From NCBI GenBank assembly GCA_016650445.1, contig JAENVS010000005.1:124001-188000 (forward strand): a stretch of DNA of 64,000 nucleotides. The letters run 5' to 3'. Made by a program: the position numbers and the translations under genes. Within the stretch, counting starts at the first letter, position 1. Each line of letters begins with the position of its first letter. The stretch is from Frankiaceae bacterium. Its GTDB lineage: Bacteria; Actinomycetota; Actinomycetes; Mycobacteriales; SCTD01. Below the pieces are notes generated by a model, which saw only the letters and a list, made by a program, of their open reading frames with translations, ran no database searches and had not been told where the DNA came from. This document shows, piece after piece, positions 52,303 to 59,904 of this stretch.

Positions 52303-53063
52303 GACGAGGCGTTGCGCGTGGCGACGTCCACTTCGAAGGCAGTCCGGTCACCGCGGTAATAGCCCTCGAACACCTCGAACGGCGCGCCGGTGCGGTCGAC
52401 GTTGACCGCCGTGACCCGCAGCAGCGGGCTGCCGGTCGGCACCCGCAGATGACGCGCGATCGGGTCGACGGCGCGGACAGCCTCGATCCGGCGACGACCG
52501 GTGCGGGCCTCGACGCCGAACTTCTCGTTGAGCACGGCGTACAGGCTGACGTACTCGAGGTTCAGCTCGAGGATCTCCGCGAAGCGCGGCAGCGGAAGGT
52601 ACGTCGTGACGAAGATGAAGTTCTCGTCACCGACCGCCCGGATGCGCTGCAAGCGCACGACGTCGCTGCCCATCGACACACCCAGCTCGGGGGCCAGCGC
52701 CGGCGGGATGACGGCCTTGTCCTGCAGCAAGATCGTGGTGTCGACCCGGCGGCCGAGGTCGGCCATCTCGTCGAAGAACCCGCGCGTCTCCTGCACCGCC
52801 AGCGACACGTGCGGGCGGCTGACGAACGTCCCGCGACCCTTCTCCTTGTGCAGCAGCCCCTCCGCGACCAGCGCCCCCAAGGCCTGGCGGATCGCGGTGC
52901 GCGAGACGCCGAACGCGTCGCACAGCCCGGCTTCGGACGGAATCAGCTCACCGGGAGTCCAGCGCCCCGAGGTGATCTCACCGCGCAGGTGGTCGGCGAC
53001 CTGGACGTAATACGGCGAACCTCCGGCGCGCATCACGCGTCCGCCGACCGCGGTGCTCGCCAC
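52299..53063 (-). CDS. GntR/HutC (UTRA)-family transcriptional regulator
   Basis: About 254 residues. The winged HTH is at about 25-85 (LIPSEAGLCDAFGVSRTAIRQAL, KEKGRGTFV) and the UTRA ligand domain about 105-250 (FIFVTTYLPLPRFAEI, FEVFEGYYRGDR). HutC-type regulators often sense sugar phosphates or amino acids. The start is GTG at 53063 with GGGAGG six bases upstream. It is the last gene of the minus-strand sugar operon or a separate unit, with the stop overlapping that of the enolase paralogue by four bases. Confidence 0.88.
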   Translation of the reverse strand: MASTAVGGRVMRAGGSPYYVQVADHLRGEITSGRWTPGELIPSEAGLCDAFGVSRTAIRQALGALVAEGLLHKEKGRGTFVSRPHVSLAVQETRGFFDEMADLGRRVDTTILLQDKAVIPPALAPELGVSMGSDVVRLQRIRAVGDENFIFVTTYLPLPRFAEILELNLEYVSLYAVLNEKFGVEARTGRRRIEAVRAVDPIARHLRVPTGSPLLRVTAVNVDRTGAPFEVFEGYYRGDRTAFEVDVATRNASS

Positions 53064-53098
53064 GCCGAACCTCCCGTCGAGCCGGTTGACCTGCAATC

Positions 53099-54085
53099 CT
53101 AGGCGGACGGCTTGCTGTGGTGCACCGTGCCGTCCCGGTCGACGCCGGTGACCGGACGGTCATCGGCGCCGAAGACGCTCGCGGTGACCCAGGTCGACCG
53201 ACTGCCTCCAGCAGGTACGACGACACCACCACCCGCCGCTCGCGCTGCCGCCAGCCCCGTGCCCGGCCACCAGGACTGCGGCTCGAGCCCGAGGTAGCGC
53301 ACGTTGCCCAGCCACGGAAAGTCACGACCTCCGCACTCGAGCCAGAGCCAGAGGTGCGCAAAGACATCGGGGTCGAACGCGAGCCCGACACCGACGCCGA
53401 CCGCAGGATCGCGCCAAGCGGCCCAGGGGGCGACCAACTCCGACAGCCCGACGTAGCGTTCGACGTCACCACCCGGGACCACCGAGAGGTCGACCGGGGA
53501 GTTACGCCCGTCGATGTGCGGCCACCGCCCGACCGCCGCCGGAGCGACGTCACCAACGTCCGGCGCGTAGCCGACGTCGGCGTTGACAACGCAATCGGGT
53601 ACGTCGATGCGGAGGCCGGTCGTGGCCGCGAACACCGGGTGGTGGCCCCAGAGCACGGTCACGTCGATGTCGGAGAGGTTGACCGCCTCCTCCTCGATGA
53701 ACACCCGCGCCTCGGCGACGCGGACCGTCCGGCGCAGAAGAACCGGCAACCGACACGGCGTGCTCATGGTCACGTGGTCATCGGCGAGCTCCTCGACCGT
53801 CCAGTCCGCCCTGCTCGCTTCGCCGTGGAACGGCAGCGGGATCCCGTCGACAAGGCACGCGTCGCCGGCGTTCGGAAACAGCACATCCCAGCCGCCGTCG
53901 TAGTCGGACAGCCAGTCCAGCTTCTCCTCGCCGTACGTCGTCGATGCCGATGCGCGCAACGGGACGGGCGAGGTCCGCTGCGCCAGGAGCGCCCGACCGC
54001 CGTGCTCGAGCTGTACGAGCTTGCCGCCGCGTCCCGGCGCGACGGTGACGGTCGTCGCACCGGCGGCCAACGTGAGCTCGGTCAT
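53099..54085 (-). CDS. Aldose-1-epimerase-like (mutarotase-fold) protein
   Basis: 328 residues. A galactose-mutarotase-like beta-sandwich with catalytic-type His in WGHHPVF (near 150) and other conserved positions in YGEEKLDWLSDYDGGW and GLEPQSWWPG. Some DUF4432-like and sugar-lactone-binding proteins share the fold. It would interconvert anomers of a sugar freed by the mannosidase. The start ATG at 54085 overlaps the ROK stop. Confidence 0.8.
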   Translation of the reverse strand: MTELTLAAGATTVTVAPGRGGKLVQLEHGGRALLAQRTSPVPLRASASTTYGEEKLDWLSDYDGGWDVLFPNAGDACLVDGIPLPFHGEASRADWTVEELADDHVTMSTPCRLPVLLRRTVRVAEARVFIEEEAVNLSDIDVTVLWGHHPVFAATTGLRIDVPDCVVNADVGYAPDVGDVAPAAVGRWPHIDGRNSPVDLSVVPGGDVERYVGLSELVAPWAAWRDPAVGVGVGLAFDPDVFAHLWLWLECGGRDFPWLGNVRYLGLEPQSWWPGTGLAAARAAGGGVVVPAGGSRSTWVTASVFGADDRPVTGVDRDGTVHHSKPSA

Positions 54086-54984
54086 GACGACCACACGAGA
54101 TGTGTCAAGCCCACGGGCGCGGCCGCATCACCCAGCGCGGACACCGCCAGTGAGAGGTGGTGTGACGGCCACAGCCGTGGGAGCACGAGCTCCTCGAGGC
54201 CGGGCAGCCACGGCGCGTCCGGAGTCGCGGGTCCACCGCCGACGACGACGCCGTCCACGCCGTGGGCCACCGCCAGGGCGGCGATGGCCTTGGCCAACCA
54301 CGAGCGGTAGACCTCCACCGCACGCAGCGCACCAGCATGCCCGTCGCGGGCCAACGCGTACACAGCCCTGACGTCGTCGGCGTCGGCTCCCTGCATCCGG
54401 GCGTAGTCGACGATGCGGTCGGCTCGACACCTCGCCTCCACCGTTCCGGTCCGTCCCGCGGTGTCGACCAGGTCGCCGCCCTCCTCCGAGATGAGCACGT
54501 TGCCGCCGCTGATCCCGCCACCGAGCGGCCCGGTGCTGATCGGGCGACCGCCTTCGATGACCGACACCCCGACCCCGGTCCCGATCGTCAGCACGAGGAC
54601 TCGGGTTGCCTGCCGCCCGGCACCGTGGGTGGCCTCGCCCACGCCGTACGCGATCGCGTCGTTCACGACGACGGCCGGCACGTCCAGCCGGCGCCGCAGC
54701 CAGCTCGGCAGGTCGAACCCCACGATGCCGTCGTACTTGCCCGGCAGGGCCTGGATGATCCCGTCGGAACGCACCAGCCCGGGCACCGCCAGCCCGACGC
54801 CCGCGCACCGATCGCCGAGCTCGGCGAGCAACCGCGTGAGCACGTCGAGGGCACCGGTCACGTCGCCCGGCGCGTCGACGGCCGTCGAGGACACGACGCG
54901 CGGCGTCCCCGCTGCGTCAGGCTCGACCCGCGCGGCCTTGATCCGCGTCCCGCCCATGTCGACCGCGACAACGGCGCCGTTCAC
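54082..54984 (-). CDS. ROK-family sugar kinase-like protein
   Basis: About 300 residues. The ATP-binding motif is AVDMGGTRIKAARV, followed by catalytic Asp in VVNDAIAYGVGE, and TIGTGVGVSVIEGG. The typical ROK zinc signature CxCGxxGC is absent (the stretch reads DTAGRTGTVEARC), so this is a divergent member. It would phosphorylate a hexose such as mannose or a derivative. The start is GTG at 54984, overlapping the oxidoreductase stop (GTGA). Confidence 0.85.
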   Translation of the reverse strand: MNGAVVAVDMGGTRIKAARVEPDAAGTPRVVSSTAVDAPGDVTGALDVLTRLLAELGDRCAGVGLAVPGLVRSDGIIQALPGKYDGIVGFDLPSWLRRRLDVPAVVVNDAIAYGVGEATHGAGRQATRVLVLTIGTGVGVSVIEGGRPISTGPLGGGISGGNVLISEEGGDLVDTAGRTGTVEARCRADRIVDYARMQGADADDVRAVYALARDGHAGALRAVEVYRSWLAKAIAALAVAHGVDGVVVGGGPATPDAPWLPGLEELVLPRLWPSHHLSLAVSALGDAAAPVGLTHLVWSS

Positions 54985-56054
54985 CCCAGCCACCCCTCGT
55001 CGGGCGAGAGCGGCACGGGCCGCGTCACTCTGCTCGCCACGTCGACGACTCGACGCTCTGCCCCGGCGCGGTGCAACGCGTCCATGACCTCGAGCACGTG
55101 AAAAGACAGCGCCGCGCTCGCGCGTGCGGGACGGCCGCTGCGGACCGCGTCAGCCAGGTCGGCGAGCCCGATACCCCGTTGATCGCCGTCCGCGGCGACG
55201 GTCAGCTGCCTTCGCTCGCCGTCGGCGTAGACCCCGACGTCGCCGTCAAAGCCGTTGGGATCCGGGCAGTACAGCGTTCCCTCGGTGCCGTAGATCTCCA
55301 GACGCCGAGGCACGTCACCGGTGACGTCGAAGCTCATCTGCACGGTGGCGCTCGCGCCGGACTCGAACAGCAGCAACCCCGACACATGCGTCGGTACGTC
55401 GACGGCGAAGTGCTCCCCCGCCCGATCACCGACCACGAGCATGCGGGTGGTCCAGGCCGTGGAGGTGACGGCGCTGACCTGAAGGACCGAGCCAAGCAGG
55501 TTCACCAGCACGGTCAGGTAGTAGGGACCCATGTCGAACAGCGGGCCGCCGCCGGCGCGGTAGTAGAAGTCGGCCGCGGGATGCCACGACTCGTGCCCGC
55601 GACTGAGCCAGCTGGCGGCGGCCGAGACGGGCGTCCCGATGCGGCCCTCGTCGAGCAGCCGCCGCGCCAGCTGCTGCCCGGGCGAGAGGAACGTGTCGGG
55701 CGCGCAGCCCACCACGAGGCCGGCGGTGGCCGCCGCCGCGAGGGTCGGGGTGATCTCTGCTGGCGACACGGCGAGCGGCTTCTCGCCGTACACGTGCTTG
55801 CCGGCGTCGATGGCGCGGGCCGTCACATCTGCGTGCGCCTGCGGGACCGTGAGGTTGCAGACCAGGTCGATGTCGTCGCGCTCGAGCAGCCCGGCCGGGC
55901 TGGTCATCGCCTCCACACCGTGCACGGCTGCCGTCGACGTCGCTCGCTCGGTGACCAGGTCGGCAACCGCGACCACGGACACCTGCGGGTAGCGCCGCAG
56001 GTTCGTGAGGTAGGTGTGGCTGATGACGCCGCAGCCGAGGACCCCGACGCGCAT
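54981..56054 (-). CDS. Gfo/Idh/MocA-family oxidoreductase
   Basis: 357 residues. Rossmann GVLGCGVISHTYL, the diagnostic GEKPLAV, and a C-terminal alpha/beta domain with the substrate-pocket segments DMGPYYLTVLVNLLG and GTEGTLYCPD. Members oxidise or reduce sugars, inositol or sugar derivatives with NAD(P). The start is ATG at 56054, overlapping the ThuA stop by one base (TGATG). Part of a five-gene chain from mannosidase to epimerase. Confidence 0.9.
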   Translation of the reverse strand: MRVGVLGCGVISHTYLTNLRRYPQVSVVAVADLVTERATSTAAVHGVEAMTSPAGLLERDDIDLVCNLTVPQAHADVTARAIDAGKHVYGEKPLAVSPAEITPTLAAAATAGLVVGCAPDTFLSPGQQLARRLLDEGRIGTPVSAAASWLSRGHESWHPAADFYYRAGGGPLFDMGPYYLTVLVNLLGSVLQVSAVTSTAWTTRMLVVGDRAGEHFAVDVPTHVSGLLLFESGASATVQMSFDVTGDVPRRLEIYGTEGTLYCPDPNGFDGDVGVYADGERRQLTVAADGDQRGIGLADLADAVRSGRPARASAALSFHVLEVMDALHRAGAERRVVDVASRVTRPVPLSPDEGWLG

Positions 56055-56695
56055 CACGCGCCGGCCGCCCACAGCAGGCCGCGTCGCAGGATCTCGCGGG
56101 TCTCGTCGACGTCGAAGTCGGGCAGCCAGTGGCCCAGCGTGCAGTGGAACACCCGGCCGGCCCCGAACCGCCGCCTCCACGCCACGGGCATGACGACGCC
56201 CTCGATCCAGTCGGCGTGCTTTCCGTCGAACGTCGTCGTCGCCAGCACGTGGTTCGACGGGTCGACGTGCAGGTAGTACTGCTCGGTGGTCACGGTGAAT
56301 GGTCCGAGGCCCGCCACGATGGGATCGTCGGAGCACGGCTCGACCTGGTAGCTGACGAAACCGCCGGGATGCGCGACGAACTGACCGCCCACCATCCACT
56401 GGTAGGTCGTGCTGGTCCGGAAGGCGTCGACCATCCCGCCGTGCCAGCCGCCGATCGCGGTGCCACCGCGCACGGCGTCGACCAGCCCGGTCTCCTGCTG
56501 CGGCGTCAGGGCTCCCATCGTGACGACGGGTACGACGAGATCGATGTCGGCGATCCCGCCGGCGGCAAGCTCGTCGAGGTCGTCGGTCACCTTCACCGTG
56601 ACACCGGCGTCGTCGAGGAGGCCGGCGAACAGCTCGGCCGTTTCCTTCGGTTGATGGCCCTCCCACCCGCCGTACACGAAGGTCGCTCGCAGCAC
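56054..56695 (-). CDS. ThuA-domain (trehalose-utilisation-like) protein
   Basis: About 213 residues. Starts VLRATFVYGGWEGHQP, then GGWHGGMVDAF (glutamine-amidotransferase-like fold) and HYDVDP-type downstream motifs. ThuA-like proteins act with Gfo/Idh/MocA partners on keto sugars. The chosen start is GTG at 56695, with GGAGG four bases upstream. An ATG at 56725 overlapping the mannosidase stop is an alternative and would add ten residues. Confidence 0.8.
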   Translation of the reverse strand: MLRATFVYGGWEGHQPKETAELFAGLLDDAGVTVKVTDDLDELAAGGIADIDLVVPVVTMGALTPQQETGLVDAVRGGTAIGGWHGGMVDAFRTSTTYQWMVGGQFVAHPGGFVSYQVEPCSDDPIVAGLGPFTVTTEQYYLHVDPSNHVLATTTFDGKHADWIEGVVMPVAWRRRFGAGRVFHCTLGHWLPDFDVDETREILRRGLLWAAGA

Positions 56696-56721
56696 TTTTC
56701 CTCCAGACCGGCCGTGCGACG

Positions 56722-59712
56722 TCATGGGACAAGCCGCAATGTCATCACCTCGAAGGCGGCCAGCTTGACGGGAAATCCTTCGCCGGTCATGGGCACGGGT
56801 GGTGCGATCGGCCGCTCGTGCAGGTCGACCGGCACAACCGCCGACACCGGCAGCCCGAAGCGAAGCAGGCTCCGGCGCTGTCCGCCGTGGGCTTCGTAGA
56901 GCCGGACGACGATCCCGGCTCCGTCGTCGGCCGGCTTCACCGTCTCGACCACGACCCCCGAGTCGGAGGAGGAGACGAGGACGACGGGGTCGACAGGCCG
57001 GCCCGCCGCCAGCCGCAGTGGTCGGTGGAACGCGCGGGCCGCGCCCGGCACGTCCGCGTCGACGAGGTCGCCGGCGTGCGGCAGCAACGCCCACGTGACC
57101 TCGTGACGCCCTTGGTCGGCGTCGGGATCGGGCCAGGTGGACGCGCGCAGCAACGACAACCGCAGCACGCTGCCGTGCACGTCGTACCCGTTCTTGTTCG
57201 TGTTGAGCAGCGCAACGCCGAAGCCGCCCTCCGACAGGTCCGCCCAGCGCTGCGCGCAGACCTCGAACCGGGCCCGGTCCCAGCTCGTGTTGCGGTGGGT
57301 CGGTCGCTGCAGATGGCCGAACTGGATCTCGTACGACGCGCTGGCTGCGCGCACGGCGACGGGAAAGGCCACTTTGAGCAGCCGATGCCGCTCGTGCCAG
57401 TCGATCTCCAGGTCACATCGGACAAGTCCCGAGCCCGCATGCAGCGAGACGGTCTGGGTGTAGGTGCTTGCGCCGTGGCCACGGGTCACCCGCAGCGAAG
57501 CCATCAGCGGGCCGGCCGCGAGCACGTCGATGCGGTCGACCACCTCGAGGGATGTCGGCGCGTCGAGATCTCGTCGCTCGACGTCCCAGGCGTCCCAGTA
57601 CCTCGGCTGGTCCTCGTGGAGCTGCAGGACATTGCCCGGTCCGGCGAGCACCTCGCGTCCGGTGCGGAGGTCCTGCACCGACGACAGGTGACCCGTCAGC
57701 GGGTCCCACTCCACCCGCAGCAGACCGTTGTCGAAGGCCACGCCGTCGAGACGGACGGGCGGTACGTCGGGAGGCAGCGCGCCGGACCCCGCTGCGGACA
57801 GACCGAGCCCCGGAGAGCCGAGCCACACCGCCGTGCGGCCGTCGCCGAGAGGCTGTCCCGCCACCCCGGTGACGGACGGCACGACAGTAACCTCGGCGCG
57901 CTCGCTGGCGATCGTGTTCACGACGGTCGCGCCGTCGCTCCCGACGATCAGCGCGCCCAGGCAGTCCGCCGCGAACGTGGACCCGTCGCTGACGACACGT
58001 TGGAGCGTCGCGACGGCCTCGTCGTGCACCCACCGGATCGACGAGCCGGGCAGGATGTCGTGGAACTGCTGCAGCAGCAGGTCCCGCCAGAGCGACTCGA
58101 GCAGAGCCGGATCGGACCGACCGGACGCCGCCGCCCACAGGTCGGCTTCGCGCAATGCCTCCTCGACGCGCCGGTGCCACGCCTTCGTCCGCGCCTGCGA
58201 GGTGTAGGTGCCGCGGTGCAGCTCGAAGTAGAGCTCCCCGACCCACACCGGTAGCTCGCGCGCATCACGCTCGAGCGCCAGGAAGAAGTCCCCGACCCTC
58301 CCCTGGCGGATCACCGGGAGGGCGGCACAGCCCTGCATCAGCTCGATGCGCTCGACCATCTCCCGGGTGGGTCCGCCGCCGCCGTCGCCGTACCCGTAGA
58401 GGTAGAGCGCGTGCCCTGCGGTGTCCTCCGGGACCCGGGCTGCGCGGACGACCTCCTCGACCTCGGTGGTTCCGTTGTAGGTGTCAGCCGGCGGCAGGTG
58501 GGCCAGCACCCGCGAGCCGTCGATGCCCTCCCACCAGAACGTGCGGTGCGGGAAGGGGTTGGTGTCGTTCATGCCGAGCTTCGCCGTCATGAACCACGAC
58601 ATACCGGCACGTCGAATCAGCTGCGGGAGCTGCCCGGAGTAGCCGAACACGTCGGGCAGCCACAGCCCGTCGACGGTGACATCGAACCGGTCCCGCAGGA
58701 AGCGCGCGCCGACGGTGAGCTGACGCACGAGCGACTCCCCCGCCGGCAGGTTGGTGTCGGGCTCGACCCAGGACGCGCCGACCAGCTCCACCTGGCCCGT
58801 CGCGACGGCAGCCTGCACCTGGGCGAACAGGTCGGGGTGGTCGTGCTCGAGCCAGGCCAGCTGCTGTGGTTGCGAGAGCGCGAAGACCTGGCCCGGGTGG
58901 TCCTCGGCGATCTCGAGCGCCGTGGACAGCGTGCGGGCGGCCTTGCGACGCGTCTCCCGCGTCGGCCAGAGCCAGGCCGTGTCGAGGTGGGAGTTGGCCA
59001 CCGCGTGCAGCACCTGGCCGGGAGCGGCCGCACCGTTGAAAAGCGGCGCGAGTGCTTGGACGCCCGCCGCCGTCGTACCCCCTGCTTCGAGCTCGGAGCA
59101 CGCCGTCGTCAGGGCCTGCTCGAACCGCTCCCGGTCAGGGCCGTCCCCCTCCGCAACCACCTCAAGACCCAGCTCGAGCAGCCGGCGGAGCCGTCGGGCG
59201 ATGGGATCGACCAGCACGAGGTCCGCGCGCCGGAGCTCGCCCAGCCGGTCACCGTGCAGCTGCACCCCGGTCGGGGCACCGGGGAAGGGGCCGGGGTTGG
59301 CCGCGGCCTCGAGCAGGAGCCGCACCGGCTCGCCGCCGCGGGCCTGCCGGAGCAGCACGACCTCCTCATGGAAGCGGCAGACACCTCGCAGCGGCTGACC
59401 GTCCCGCCAGACCAGCCCCTCGAGGCTGAAGCCCGGGTGCTCGTCCGGCCAGCCAAGATCCAGGCGGGCGACGACCCGGCCGCCGGCCCATTCGGGCGGG
59501 ACTGCACCGGTCAGCCGGAACCACGTCGTGTCCCAGCATCGGCCCCACGGCGTGCCAACCGGGGCCGCCGTGAAGGGCAGCGTCGCGGCCGCGTGGTGGC
59601 AGATCGGCTCGGCGCCGAGCTCGTGCAGCTCTGCCTCGAGCGGGCGGCTCGACTCGGCCCATCGCGGCCCGGCCAGCAGGGCCTGGACCAGCGTCGACGT
59701 CGCGGTGGACAT
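56722..59712 (-). CDS. GH38 alpha-mannosidase (MAN2C1-like)
   Basis: 996 residues. An N-terminal mannosidase-associated domain (about 1-235) precedes the catalytic domain. Zinc and catalytic motifs are ANSHLDTAWLWP (near 245), the nucleophile Asp in WLPDVFGYSGQLPQL and HDILPGSSI. C-terminal beta-sandwiches close the protein. Retaining alpha-mannosidase of the cytosolic class, unlike the branch of the gene at 38454. The start is ATG at 59712 with GGGAGG five bases upstream. No signal peptide. It is the first gene of the minus-strand sugar chain and is divergent from the LivHM gene across 192 bases. Confidence 0.93.
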   Translation of the reverse strand: MSTATSTLVQALLAGPRWAESSRPLEAELHELGAEPICHHAAATLPFTAAPVGTPWGRCWDTTWFRLTGAVPPEWAGGRVVARLDLGWPDEHPGFSLEGLVWRDGQPLRGVCRFHEEVVLLRQARGGEPVRLLLEAAANPGPFPGAPTGVQLHGDRLGELRRADLVLVDPIARRLRRLLELGLEVVAEGDGPDRERFEQALTTACSELEAGGTTAAGVQALAPLFNGAAAPGQVLHAVANSHLDTAWLWPTRETRRKAARTLSTALEIAEDHPGQVFALSQPQQLAWLEHDHPDLFAQVQAAVATGQVELVGASWVEPDTNLPAGESLVRQLTVGARFLRDRFDVTVDGLWLPDVFGYSGQLPQLIRRAGMSWFMTAKLGMNDTNPFPHRTFWWEGIDGSRVLAHLPPADTYNGTTEVEEVVRAARVPEDTAGHALYLYGYGDGGGGPTREMVERIELMQGCAALPVIRQGRVGDFFLALERDARELPVWVGELYFELHRGTYTSQARTKAWHRRVEEALREADLWAAASGRSDPALLESLWRDLLLQQFHDILPGSSIRWVHDEAVATLQRVVSDGSTFAADCLGALIVGSDGATVVNTIASERAEVTVVPSVTGVAGQPLGDGRTAVWLGSPGLGLSAAGSGALPPDVPPVRLDGVAFDNGLLRVEWDPLTGHLSSVQDLRTGREVLAGPGNVLQLHEDQPRYWDAWDVERRDLDAPTSLEVVDRIDVLAAGPLMASLRVTRGHGASTYTQTVSLHAGSGLVRCDLEIDWHERHRLLKVAFPVAVRAASASYEIQFGHLQRPTHRNTSWDRARFEVCAQRWADLSEGGFGVALLNTNKNGYDVHGSVLRLSLLRASTWPDPDADQGRHEVTWALLPHAGDLVDADVPGAARAFHRPLRLAAGRPVDPVVLVSSSDSGVVVETVKPADDGAGIVVRLYEAHGGQRRSLLRFGLPVSAVVPVDLHERPIAPPVPMTGEGFPVKLAAFEVMTLRLVP

Positions 59713-59875
59713 GGTGCCTCCCGCTGTGATCCTAGGCAGACACGTTTCGCTGGCGTCGGGCTGCCGAGCACCATGAGTCACACTTGCCAGAGGTGCCCGG
59801 CACCTGCGGGTCCGGCTGGCTGCCGCCCCCGGACGTCCCTTGTGCCGCGCCGCCGTACGTCTCTAGTATGTAATC

Positions 59876-59896
59876 TTAGGACTACAAGTTAGGACT
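59876..59896 (+). repeat. TTAGGACT direct repeat before the LivHM gene
   Basis: Two exact TTAGGACT copies 13 bases apart lie in the 192-base divergent gap between the mannosidase and LivHM genes, just before the GTG start. The second copy includes AGGA at a ribosome-site distance. An AT-rich TAGTATGTAATCT element, a possible -10, sits immediately upstream (59864-59876). May bind a regulator. Confidence 0.4.
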
Positions 59897-59904
59897 CCGC
59901 CTCC

